Below are positions 23,151 to 34,349 of a stretch of 64,000 nucleotides of DNA, piece by piece. The notes under the pieces were generated by a model, which searched no databases, was not told the origin of the DNA, and saw only the letters and a program-made list of their open reading frames with translations. The stretch lies in contig CM043960.1 of NCBI GenBank assembly GCA_014529385.2, forward strand, positions 72,801,910 to 72,865,909, read 5' to 3'. This DNA comes from Adiantum capillus-veneris. Lineage: Eukaryota > Streptophyta > Polypodiopsida > Polypodiales > Pteridaceae. Within the stretch, counting starts at the first letter, position 1, and each line of letters opens with the position of its first letter. Position numbers and translations under genes: made by a program.

Positions 23151-25085
23151 TCTCGTGTGGCACGGAGGCCTTGGCTCTAATCAGCCAAGAGATCATAGAT
23201 ACCAAGGGCTTCTCCATACCTCTCCACCCATCCTAACCCACAGAGGATCCTCAAACCTGAATCCCATAGAGCATGGCTGAAGCTACCAAGGTATCAAAGA
23301 GCCAGAGCTTTGTTCGGAGTTCCTGGAACTGAACCTGCGAACACATCCTCTCCACTCCTCTCAGGGCCACATACGCTCTGGTCAGTCTTCAAGGAAAATT
23401 TTGGCCCAATGAAGACTACCCCAAGATAAGTGTATGTATTTGTGTACTCCACGGTCTCCTAACCACAAGTGAATGTAGATGTTGATCTCTTGCTCCACAG
23501 CGGTGTGGTGTTAACCTTGGTTTTACGAAGGTTTACACACAATCCACTATCCTCCGCAAAGCTATGTAATGCATCCAAGTGTGGCTGCATACCCTCCGGT
23601 GAGTGAGAGATCAACACAATAACATCGGCATATAAGAACAATGGAATCCATGTCCCTGCCAAGTGGGCACCTCGGTCACCCTCTCTGTTAATGTAATAAA
23701 AAACCTCATCTATATACATACCAAATAGAGTAGGAGTCAATGGACAGCCTTGTTTCACTCCAATAGTGGAGTGAAATAAATCAGATATCCGCTGTGAAGT
23801 GCGTGCATGTCCGACCACTGATCTGTATAGAGCCATGATCCCCCAAGTCAACTCAATGGGCACTCTCATGTCTTGTAGTCTGCAATAGTGGAGTGAAGTA
23901 AATCAGATATCCACTCTTGAGTGCGTGCATGTCCCACCACTGATTTGTATAGAGCCATGATCCTCCAGATCAACTCAATGGGCACTCCCATGTCTTGTAG
24001 TTTGTGCAACAATCTGACTTTGGGGACCATGTCAAATGCTTTACAGAAATCCACAAAGCTACAATAAATCCGTCTCCCATGTGCCCTACCCTCCTCAATG
24101 ATGGCTCTGAGTGTCAGAATATGGTCTAGAGTGGAGAAGCCTCTCCTAAAACTGGCTTGTCCCGCTGCTCATATGCTCTCACTCTCTACCCATCTGCTCA
24201 ACTATTGCTCAAGGATAGATGCATACAAGCATGCCAATGTGTGTCGAATCATGATAGTACAGTAGTTTCCATGCTCTGGATCACCTGCCTTGAAGATAGG
24301 CACAATAGTAGACAATCTCTAAGTCTCAGGTAGACCCTCACACATGACACAATTGAATGGAACTGCAAGAACCTCTGCCAGCATATCTCTAGCATGTACA
24401 AAGTGCTCTGCTACTAGACCATCTTGATCATGCGCCGTCCTGGTCCTCATCCTGTCAATGGCCGTCTTTACCATCTCAGTGGTAAAGAAGGTACTCGTAG
24501 ATGGGCATGGCTCAAGAGGATCTGGAAGGGGTGTCTGTCCATGGACCGTATATAAGGATGTTGCATATTGACCCCACACATCAGGAAAAGTAATCACTAG
24601 GAAAGGGGAGTGCTCATGAAAGAAACGCCGTTCCTCTCTTGAGTCTCTACTCATATAAGTCTCGTTCCATTTGAGCTAGGAATGCTCGCTTCTTCCGTTG
24701 CACAAGGCGCTTGAAGGCTATCCCAAACTGTCTGTGATTCATGACCCCTAGGAGAAGATCCCTTTGAAGCTGTGCTCTCTTCTCTCTACACTCCTCGTCA
24801 TACCAACTGTTCTGAGGCATGGTCCGAGAACGGCGTCTCTGATCAGGCAGCCTCTACTGCTGCACCATGCAATGTCTCAGTCAGTAACCTGGTGATCTCC
24901 TCCACTGAGTCCTGGCCTGGCTGTTGTACATCGACGACTATAGATCTCCTCTGTATAAACACAGTCAGTCTCTGGTGTAAATGTACAGCAGGTATGTGTT
25001 CTCCCTCCTGACACCTAGGCTGTACTGTACTGAAAGGAGACGGAACGTGTCAAGAGAGCATGATCCACTGCTACAACCACTGGTC
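23150..25085 (-). mobile_element. Decayed LINE (LINE 1) reverse transcriptase
   Basis: On the minus strand, translated pieces at 24319-24654, 23866-24054 and 23459-23869 give non-LTR retrotransposon RT motifs: a DQDGL box, FCKAFDMVPK, GVKQGCPLTPTLFG and LYADVIVLIS. The catalytic YADD is YADV here, so the enzyme would be dead. A 122-bp tandem duplication (23762-24005) and several frameshifts also break it. Ends are not defined: no poly-A tail or target duplication was found. It belongs to a different LINE family from LINEs 2-5. Confidence 0.75.
23762..24005. repeat. 122-bp tandem duplication in LINE 1 RT
   Basis: Units 23762-23883 and 23884-24005 both begin AATAGTGGAGTGAA and differ at a handful of bases. 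The length is not a multiple of three, so the RT frame is shifted. Confidence 0.85.
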
Positions 25086-25093
25086 TTGGTCCT

Positions 25094-25165
<72 letters not shown>

Positions 25166-26192
25166 GAAATGAAATGAAATGTTATATTAACGTCTTCAAA
25201 AGGCCATAGTGACCTATGAGACCAGAAAGTTACAAGGTGGAGAGAGAGAGAGAGAGAGAGAGAGTTTGAATGTATGAGAAAAGGTATAAGGTTCAAGTGG
25301 CTGGGTTAGGTGATTGTGGCAAGCTACAGGAGGCTGAAGTGGCTGGATATGGGCGATGGGGCAAGCAGTGCAATGGCAAGCAAGGGTTGGGCAGGTCGGA
25401 CAGCAAGCAAAGGACTGAGACTCAACGGAGCAGCAATGCAGATAAACTGTGCAGGGTTACACGGCCAGGTGAGCCTCTCAGCTGCAAGATGAACACATCA
25501 AATGGATAGCAATCATTTTCTGAGGATTTGGAAGACACCTACAATAACTCTTTTATCATCCTTGGAGAAAAATCTTTTGTTATTTAAAGCTCTTTCACAT
25601 TGATATGTCTATCTATAGTTGTTTAGAAGCCACTTGGCTGGTGAATGTACTTGGCAAAGAATAAATTTCATTTTTGGACATGAGCCGGAAATTGAAGGAG
25701 TCCACCAGCAGTAGTGAAGGAAGAGAAAGTAGGAAAGATTCATGTTCACAGGATATCCTCAATGATCTAGCCGTGCATAGCCTTCCAATCACTCTGTAAA
25801 CTAAAAGCCTGGCTCAAGGGCAACTTTGGTTTGTAAACCGTTCACAGAGTATTCTGATGGCAGCTGCTGAAATGGCAGAGGCGAACGCAATGGGAGTTGT
25901 TAGTAAGAAAAAGGAAGTGGGAAAGAACAGGGGGCACCACAGGGTCTCCTTCAAAAGTTCCTTAGTATTGGCAGCATTGGAACCCCATATGAGAAATAGA
26001 CTCCATACCAGAGTGCACAGTGAGGAGAGGTGAGGGTGAGGGCAGCAGGGAGTCAATCAGCACATTGTTTGGTGTGCTGATTATGGGCGTTCCAAAGTCC
26101 TCACTGCATGGGGGTCCATACCTAATACCCTTTCCTGAGATCTATTTTGATATTGTATTTTGCATTTTAGTTTTATCTCAAAATGAGAATTA
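25086..26192. other. Non-coding stretch with GA microsatellites
   Basis: GA repeat at about 25097-25162, an AAATG pentamer run to about 25180, and a second GA tract at 25241-25263. The rest, to the LINE 2 insertion site, shows only short ORFs with no recognisable domain on either strand. If LINE 2 is excised it is continuous with 39275 onwards, so it may be intron 5 or 3' flank of the EGY2-like gene. Confidence 0.6.
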
Positions 26193-26207
26193 ATATGACA
26201 CAGAGGT
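26193..26207. repeat. Target-site duplication of LINE 2 (left copy)
   Basis: ATATGACACAGAGGT here and ATATGAGACAGAGGT at 39260-39274, directly after the poly-A tail: 15 bases with one mismatch. Confidence 0.85.
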
Positions 26208-27700
26208 GACATCCCCATCTCAGTCTGCTTTCCGGGTTTACGGAGGGAGTACCTACCACTTCTTTCCAGGATTGGCTCCGCCATCGGGACTGTCCTGGAG
26301 ACACCTCGTACGGCAGCATCAATAGCTGCCAAGGCGGCTGGCATCCCCTCAATTCGAGTTTTGGTCAGAGATACCCACACGCTCCCGAAGGTCATCCTTC
26401 AGCCTTGGGTGAGTGGGGGTTGGTTTAGACAGAGTGTGGAGTACTCGGGTCTCCCGAACCAGTGCTTCATTTGCCGACAGATGGGCCACCTAGCGAAGGC
26501 CTGTCCATGGAGGAGGCCACGACCTGCACCCCAACCTCAACCCCAGCCTGCCAAGGCTGGGCCGAAGCCACAGTCAGCGGCACAGGGCACAGATTCAGGG
26601 CCACCCTCCGAGCCTGGGGCTCCAGCGGAGGAGGGGTGGCAGCAGGCCCGTGGCCGTCGACGCCAGGAGCCACAGCGACAGCCTGGCACTCAAAGTGGCC
26701 CTCAGGTACCTACTCACCACTTTGGTCCTCTTGAGCAGGAGGAGTCCCCTACGCCAGCCTCCACCTCCGCTTCACCCTCGACAGCCGCTCCCCCTTCAGA
26801 GTTCCCCTCCTCCTCCTCATCCTCCCCCCCGCCCTCTGCTCCCGTCGCCTCTCCACCTCGCCCCTCTACCTCTGTCGCCCCACCCCGCTCCTCTTCCCCT
26901 CCGCTCCCCCCAGCCCCTTCCCCCCCCCCCCCTCCTGCTCCAGTTCCACAGTCGACTCAGGAGACTGGTCCCTCGCCGGCGGCTAGGAGATCTCTTGGCA
27001 GCGCCTTTGCCACAAGTCGCCTAGCGAGAGAGGGTCAGGTCAGCCCTTCTTGCGGCCCCCTCTGCAGATTCAGACATCTTCCCTTGCAGCTATCCCTCGT
27101 GGTCTGACGAGCATTGACCTCTGACGCCAATGGGATTTCTTCGACTACGGGTTCACTCGCTTTCTCGGCGATTCCGCAGCAGACCACGAGGCAGCCTGCT
27201 CTAGGGTCCATGCTTTGTTCCTCGCTGCTAGGGGGACAGAGGCCTTGGACTCAGCAGTTGGTTTCTCCTTCCCCCTCTGTGGTAGGGCCGAGACAGAGTG
27301 GTCCCTCGACTCAGTGTTGGGATGGTTGCATACACAGGTTCTCGAGTTCTCTCATCACATGGGAGAACTTGGAGTTACAGATTTGCTGCAGACTTTGTGG
27401 CCACTGGCCAAGTTTGCGGTGACACCCCCAGACTCAACAGGATGTAGGCACATTGTGGTGTACTTTTTTGTTGATACGCAGTGTTTGCCTTGCTATGTAT
27501 ACATTCATGAGGACTCCTGGACAAAGGAGGTTGCTTTACGCACGGCTCGCTCTGCTTGGGCTTGGGCTAGGGCTAGGCACTCACTGCAGTCTCGCCTATC
27601 TAGAGGACGCTCGGATGCGGATTACTCCCCATCCAAGCCAGCCTCGAAGATAGCCCGTCTTGCTGCTGCGGCAGCATCTGTTCTCTCTTGCTCCCCATGA
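26208..27700 (+). pseudogene. ORF1 (RNA-binding) of LINE 2, partial
   Basis: Encodes the later part of an L1-type ORF1 protein, which coats the element RNA. The end of a DUF4283-like domain (VRDTHTLPKVIL, WFRQSVEYSGLPNQ) is followed by the zinc knuckle CFICRQMGHLAKAC at about residues 31-44 of the frame beginning 26361, then a long proline- and serine-rich low-complexity stretch. A frameshift separates this from the last part (27215-27700), which ends SCSP and a TGA overlapping the ORF2 ATG. The very start is lost with the 5' truncation. Confidence 0.85.
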
Positions 27701-29852
27701 GGATCGTCTCGTGGAACGTGCAGGGACTAGGTGGGCCCCAATTTTAGGGACAGCAGGGCCGATTGCGTCAGGAGCTTTAGCGTTGCCTTGTGGGAGGAGA
27801 GATTGATCTCCTTATGCTTCAAGAGCACCATCTGTGTGAGAGCCGCATTCGGCGATGTGGTCAGATTTTGCGTGGACGATATGATACCTTTTGGTCAGCT
27901 GCTTTTGGACCTGGAGGCATCCAGGGTGGGGTATGTATGACTATTGCGGATTCATTGCAGCACGCCATTGTGGGCAGAGGGATTATTGTGCCAGGTAGGG
28001 CTCAGTGGATTACTATGCAGGTTCAGGGTGGCCTTGTGGGCTTCCTGAACATCTATGCGCCCAATGTGGCGAGTGCTCGTGCAGAGTTTTGGTCACATAT
28101 TGTTGAGTCTTTGCCGCAGGCTGACCATTGGTGTGTAGGAGGGGACTTCAACATGTTGGAGGACCCTTCTGACAGGATTGGAGGCAGCCATGCTACTGTG
28201 CATGGAGTCGAGTTAGCAGCTTGGGAGAGGTTGTGTATGACTTTGAGGGTCTCGGATACATGGCAGCACTCTGGCTTTGTGAGGCCTCCAGCCAGTCTTG
28301 CCTTCTCTAGATCGGACCGCAGAGTGGGACGAGTGAATCTATCGCGGATAGATCGCTTCTACACTAGTGACCACTTCAGTGACTTAGGGGGATCAGTGGG
28401 CATCTTGGTAGGGACATCCTTCTCGGACCATGCACTAGTGATCCACAGACAGGTAGAGGAGTGGGAGCACGATGCTTCGCATCCCAAAGCGGGTCTTGTT
28501 GGACTCAGCACTCAGAGAGAGGGTAGAGGCTCTCTGGAGAGAGGGCATGGACAGCCAAGTTCTACCTGCAGACAGAGTGGCCTTAGGCCTAGCTCAACTT
28601 AGCCACTTTTTTCTCCAGGAGTCTCTGGCTCGCCGGGCTACAGCGAGAGAGGAGGAGCAGCGTCTCAGACGAGGCATTGCTTCACTACAGAGGATGCAGG
28701 AGCAGCATCCAGACAGTCCATGGTTGGAGGAGCAATTACAGCAGGCTTGACAGGAGCTTGCTAGCACAGAGGAGAGGCGTCATGAGTTTGCCTTTCACCG
28801 ACAGGCATCTCAGTGGACTCAGGTGGGTGACAGAGTGACTGGTGTTTTTTTTGAGATAGTGAGACCTCGGCACTCGCATGCCAAGGTCAATCAGTTGAGG
28901 AGACCCGATGGGTCAGTTGTTTGTGAGCTGAGGATATGCGTGCAATTGCTACTGACTTCTACCGTGAGTTACTGTCGGCTGAGTCCCAGTCAGAGCGGTA
29001 GGATACATGTAGGGAGCAGGTGTGGGCACAGATGCCTTGTCTTGTGACTGAGGAGATGCGCCAAAGGCTAGAGATGCCACTTCAGCTTGAGGAGCTGCAC
29101 ACGGCTCTTAGGGCCCTCCCTCGTGGTAGCTGTCCAGGTGAGGATGGGCTGACTCCCAGCTTTTTCTTGGAGTACTAGGACCTGCTTGGCCCAGATCTTT
29201 GTAGTGCCTTTCAGTACATTTTGCACACAGGAGTGATGCCGGATAGCATGAGTGAGGGCCTGATTTACCTCATTCCAAAGGAGGGTGGCTCCTTGGATGA
29301 GATTCGACAGTGGCGCCCCATCACCATCCTCAACTCAGCCTACAAAATTCTTGCCAAGGCTCTGAGTTTGAGGATTCAGCCACTCTTGGAGAGCCTTATA
29401 CATGGGACTCAGACAGGTTTTGTCAAGGAACGCAGTATCCTTGACAACATCTTCACTTTCTGGGAGGCTTCTACCCAGGCACGGCTCCGTGGGGAGGACC
29501 TTGTGATTCTTCTTCTCGATTTTCAGAAGGCATACGACAGAGTTGACTGGGACTTTCTAGAGGGCACTCTACGCAAGATGGGCTTCTCAGATGCTTGGAT
29601 CAGAGGGGTGTCAGCTTTGTACAGACAGGCTCACAGTCAGGTGCTTTTGGCAGGAGGTAGAGGTGAGCGTTTCATGCTCACACGCTCGGTCAGATAGGGT
29701 TGTCCTCTTGCCCCCTTTCTCTTTCTGTTCTATGCGGAGGCGATGAGCAGATTTTTGGTGTCACAGCAGGTTGGTCTGAGGGGCTTAGCACTCCCTTTTC
29801 GGGGAGATGAGCTACTGGACGCTGAGTTTGCCGATGACTCAGCCTTGTACTT
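27697..29852 (+). pseudogene. ORF2 endonuclease and RT N-terminal part of LINE 2
   Basis: ORF2 starts at ATG 27697, overlapping the ORF1 stop as ATGA. The AP-type endonuclease runs to about 28450 in two frames, with WNVQGLGG, LMLQEHHL, NIYAPN, GGDFNML, DRFY and SDHA motifs. A linker rich in arginine and glutamine follows. The RT begins near 29060, with LIPKEGGS, WRPITILNSAYKILAKAL, QTGFVKERSI, LLDFQKAYDRVDW, QGCPLAPFLF (after a TAG) and EFADD at the LINE 3 insertion point. Multiple stops are present, for example at 28748 and 29696. Confidence 0.9.
29837..29852. repeat. Target-site duplication of LINE 3 (left copy)
   Basis: ACTCAGCCTTGTACTT at 29837-29852 and again, identical, at 36908-36923. 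Confidence 0.92.
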
Positions 29853-30301
29853 TTTTTTTCCAAGAAAAAGATCCTTCTATTAGTTAATGAAAACTGCCCA
29901 TAGGGCTACATCCACCTCTGCAAGAGAGGGCTACAACAAGCATGATGGGGAGACTCTCCCAATGAAAAAACAGCATATATACAATGGGGCTAAATCAAGA
30001 AATGGGAGGAGGGAAGAGCCACACAGGTGGACAGTAGTGCCATCTGAGCACCCCCTGGACCATGGTGTAGAAAGGCCCAGGGCACCAGAGTCGAAGGAAA
30101 GCCTCGCGGCGCTCCCGCATGCGGTCGGAGCTGCCCTGTAGTCCCTCAAGCTGTCCTCTGAGAGTATGGATCAGCTCTAGCCAAAAGTCACGAACAGTCT
30201 CTGCTGGTGGCACAGGGCGAGCCTCAAAGATGCAGAAACAACGGGCCCGCCAGATGAACCAAAGAGCTAGGCCGCTGATGAGCTCCTAGCACTCCTCTCT
30301 C

Positions 30302-32122
30302 TCACTGCACCACTCCTGTGGAGTAAGGTCTGTAGCAGGCTGGAGTGCAGGTCGCCCCCCCCTGTATCACTATCATCCTGCTGGTGGAAGATAGCTCAAA
30401 CTGTAGTGCCGGGCCCGTGAGGGTGGACCAAGCTGCTGCCCCCCAAGTGTACTGTCGAGCCGCGGAGAGGGCAGGCATCAGCCGAAGAACTCGTAGCCAC
30501 ACCTGCTGGGCCGAAGGACAGTCCCAAAGACAGTGTCGTTGACTCTCCACCAACTGGTCAAAGGCTGTACATGCGGCCGAGAGACCACTATGCACAAGCC
30601 AGCTTCCTACTGCTGTGGCTCTGTGTGCAACCAACCACTGGAACAAAGTGACGCGCCTCGGCTGTCTGGAGTCACACAGCCTCTGTCAAAAAGCTGCCAA
30701 GAACTCAACTGTGAGACCCTCCTCCTGCCAATGACGTGTTGCAGCGGGGCGGGCCTCTCTCTGCGCTGCAAGTATATGACGTCCAAGCCGAACAGTGTAC
30801 TGAAAGAAAGGGACTCCTGGGCAGTCTGCAAAAGAGAAGGGGTCCCTCCATAGCCACTCACCAGGATCCCACTGTACTCGTGCCAGTGGACAACACTCCT
30901 AAGCCCATAGCCTCCAGTGTCCTTCCTCGAGAGTTGCTGGGTCAGGGTCTATGACGCAAGTCCTCCCACAGATGCCCACAACTCGGATCCTCTAGAAACA
31001 GCACTTTGCTACCTGCGGGGCCTCTACTGTAACTCGCTGTAATCGTCCCCCACCCTGAAGCTCAAAGAACAGGGCTGGGACAATCTCTGAACAAGCCCTG
31101 ACTGAGATGAGAACCTCCAGTCGTGTGAAGGCTCCCATCCATCAGGGTGCTACAGGCTCGAGAGGCGTGAGCCACTCAACTGGAACTGACTCTGAGATGT
31201 CCTGATACATGCTCTGAACCCCTCTCATGCCCTGTAGCTGGACACCCTGCACCTCCTCTGACAAACCTGTGAACTCTAGCCAGTCACCTAGAGAGCGCGC
31301 TGGACCTGCTACCATGGGACCCCATGAAACATGAGGTCTACTCCCAACCAGGTGGCCTCTCTGAGTGCTAACCATGGGGTTCCAAACGAGGGGCTGTCGT
31401 AGGCGCTCCTCCGTGCATGTCGGTTGTCTCTGCTCTAGGCCACGCCGTAAGAGCTCCCAAGAGCGAAGCAAACTCACAGCGAATCGGTCCTCCAGTCTCC
31501 TGCTCAAACCAACTCGGCGCAACTCTGTAAAGATCCATCTGGTCGAAGGTTGCCAAGGGCCTCCTGACTGAGGCACCCTGGCACGAAGCCTCTGCAGCAA
31601 GAACTCTTTCCAAGGCTCCTCGCCTGGAAGAAGTCCTCTGACGACGAACTTCCCAAGAAGGGCTCTACTCTGCTGTGCTGGATCAATGATCCCAAGCTCT
31701 CCCTGAGAACAAGGAAGTGTGATGACCGACCAAGCCACCTTGGCTTGGGCAACCTGAGTGTCACAACCTGACCAAAGGAAGTTCCTGATTAGCCTCTCTA
31801 CCTGGCTGATACAAGAACTCGAGAAGATCCAGCAAGAAGTGATGTACCACATAGTTGCCAACAACACCTGGTTGGCAACTACTACTCTACCAGCCAGCGA
31901 AAGTCGTGCTGAGCTCCAGTGGAACAGCTTTCTCCTGATGGACACGAGAAGAGGAGCAATCTGCTGCTCGGGGGACAAATCCAAACCAACCTGACAACCC
32001 AAGTATCGAACTGCAGTCCCTGGGAGAATCCACCTGAAACCCTCTCCTGGCATCCACTCTGGCACAGGAGCACTGCCAACCGAGAAAGCCACTGTCTTTC
32101 TCCAGTTGATCAATGCGCCCAA
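30302..32122 (-). pseudogene. ORF2 C-terminal region of LINE 3 (zinc-binding RT-associated domain)
   Basis: The main frame (31142-32122) continues the polymerase with LINWRKTVAF, RYLGCQVGLDLS, WSSARLSLAGRVVVAN and IRNFLWSG, typical of the RT thumb and downstream region of plant L1 elements. After a stop, the frame at 30302-30646 carries FQWLVAHRATAVGSW and ESQRHCLWDCPSAQQVW, matching the zf-RVT zinc-binding motif found after RT in plant LINEs. A last stretch before the tail matches LWFIWRARCF of LINE 2. Several stops break it. Confidence 0.85.
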
Positions 32123-32138
32123 TGCACAGTAGAAGGTC

Positions 32139-33005
32139 TCAAGAGCCTGACCACACCTGTGTAAATTGGCCTCCTGGCCCTCTTAAGTACAAGGCTAAGT
32201 CGTCGGCAAACTCAGCGTCCAGAAGCTCATCTCCCCGTATCGGGAGTGCTAAGCCCCTCAAACCAACCTGCTGTGACACCAAAAATCTGCTCATCACCTC
32301 CGCATAGAACAGAAAGAGAAAGGGGGCAAGAGGACAACCCTGTCTGACCGATCGTGTGAGCATGAAGCGCTCACCTCTACCTCCTGCCAAAAGCACTCGA
32401 CTGTGAGCCTGTCTGTACAAAGCCGACACCCCTCTGATCCAAGCATCTGAAAAGCCCATCCTGCGAAGCGTGCCCTCTAGAAAGTCCAAGTCAACTCTGT
32501 CGTATGCCTTCTGAAAATCGAGAAGAAGAATCACAAGGTCCTCCCCACGGAGACGTGCCAGGGCAGAAGCCTCCCAGAAAGTGAAGATGTTGTCAAGGAT
32601 ACTGCGTTCCTTGACAAAACCTGTCTGAGTCCCATGTATAAGGCTCTCCAAGAGTGGCTGAATCCTCAAACTCAGAGCCTTGGCAAGAATTTTGTAGGCT
32701 GAGTTGAGGATGGTGATGGGGGGCCACTGTCGAATCTCATCCAAGGAGCCACCCTCCTTTGGAATGAGGTAAATCAGGCCCTCACTCATGCTATCCGGCA
32801 TCACTCCTGTGTGCAAAATGTACTGAAAGGCACTACAAAGATCTGGGCCAAGCAAGTCCCAGTACTCCAAGAAGAAGCTGGGAGTCAGCCCATCCTCACC
32901 TGGACAACTACCACGAGGAAGGGCCTTAAGAGCCGTGTGCAGCTCCTCAAGCTGAAGAGGTATCTCCAGCCTCTGGCGCATCTCCTCAGTCACAAGACAA
33001 GGCAT
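32139..33005 (-). pseudogene. RT core of LINE 3
   Basis: An open frame of 288 residues covers the RT fingers and palm. Motifs are LKALPRGSCPGEDGLTPSFF, LIPKEGGS, NSAYKILAKALSLR, QTGFVKERSI, LLDFQKAYDRVDL, VRQGCPLAPFLF and the catalytic EFADDLALYL. FADD replaces the more common YADD. The frame is lost soon after FADD (ends QVWSGS), and the downstream domain continues in another frame. The upstream part, joined to the endonuclease in ORF2, is also separated by a stop. Confidence 0.9.
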
Positions 33006-33038
33006 CTGCGCCCAAACCTGCTCCCTGCATGCATCCTG

Positions 33039-34349
33039 TCACTCTGACTGGGGCTCAGCCGTCAGTAGCTCACGGTAAAAGTCAGTAGCAACTGCACGCA
33101 TATCCTCAGGCTCACAAGCAACTGACCCATCGGGTCTCCTCAGCTGAGTGACCTTGGCATGCGAGTGCCGAGGTCCTACTGTCTCAAAAAAGGCACCTGT
33201 CACTCTGTCACCTACCTGAGTCCATGGAGATGCCTGTCGGTGAAAGGCAAACTCATGGCGCCTCTCCTCTGTGCAAGCAAGCTCCTGTCGAGCCTGCTGT
33301 AACTGCTCCTCCAACCATGGACTGTCTGGATGCTGCTCCTGCATCCTCTGTAGTGAAGCAATGCCTCGTCTGAGGCGCTGCTCCTCCTCTCTCGCTGCGG
33401 CCCGTCGAGCCAAAGACTCCTGGAGAAAAAAGTGGCTAAGCTGAGCTAGGCCTAAGGCCACTCTGTTTGCCGGTAGAGCCCGGATGTCCATGCCCTCTGT
33501 CCAAAGAGCCTCTACCCTCTCTCTGAGTGCTGTGTCCAATAAGACCCGCTCTGGGATGCGAAGCATCGTGCTCCCACTCCTCTGCCTGTCTGCCACTGTG
33601 AGGATCATTGGTGCATGGTCCGAGAAGGATGTCCCTGCCAGGATGCCCACTGATCCCCCCAAGTCACTGAAGTGGTCACTAGTGTAGAAGCGATCTATCC
33701 GTTATAGATTCACTCCTCCCACTCTGCGGTCTGATCTAGAGAAGGCAAGACTCTCTGGAGGCCTCACAAAGCCAGAATGCTGCCATGTATCCGAGACCCT
33801 CAAGGTCATACACAACCTCTCCCAAGCTGCTAACTCGACTCCATGCACAGTAGCATGGCTGCCTCCGATCCTGTCAGAAGGGTCCTCCAACATGTTGAAG
33901 TCCCCTCCTACACACCAATGGTCAACCTGTGGCAAAGACTCAACAATCTGTGACCAAAACTCTGCACGAGCACTCGCCACATTGGGCGCATAGATGTTCA
34001 GGAAGCCCACAAGGCCACCCTGAACCTGCAAAGTAATCCACTGAGCCCTGCCTGGCACAATAATCCCTCTGCCCACAATGGCATGCTGCAATGAGTCCGC
34101 AATAGTCATACATACTCCACCCTGGATGCCTCCAGGTCCAAAAGCAGCTGACCAAAAGGTATCATAACGTCCACGCAAAATCTGACCACAGCGCCGGATG
34201 CGGCTCTTAGACAAATGGTGCTCCTGAAGCATAAGGAGATCAATCTCTCCTCCCACAAGGCAACGCTGAAGCTCCTACTGCAATCGGCCCCGCTGTTGCT
34301 GAAACTGGGGCCCACCTAATCCCTGCACGTTCCATGAGACGATCCTCAT
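33039..34349 (-). pseudogene. ORF2 endonuclease and linker of LINE 3
   Basis: It begins at the ATG at 34349 that overlaps the ORF1 stop. Motifs of the L1-type AP endonuclease, which nicks target DNA to prime reverse transcription, follow in order: WNVQGLGG, LMLQEHHLSKSRIR, NIYAPNVASARAEFWS, VGGDFNMLEDPSDRIGG, IDRFYTSDHF and SFSDHAPMI. A stop near 34280 and a TAA near 33703 interrupt it. The linker at 33039-33600 is rich in arginine and glutamine and includes a likely helical stretch. Confidence 0.88.

Noticed and set aside
25015-25296. ORFs of serine-leucine or arginine-glutamate repeats
   Set aside because: They are translations of the GA/CT microsatellites and have no domain.
25814-26056. 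Minus-strand 80-residue hydrophobic ORF considered as an EGY2 membrane exon
   Set aside because: No similarity to the expected C-terminal segment (no HxxxxAGWxGL or PxGxLDGGR-like motif).
26773-26940. Proline-rich protein gene
   Set aside because: It is the low-complexity part of LINE 2 ORF1, continuous with the zinc knuckle.
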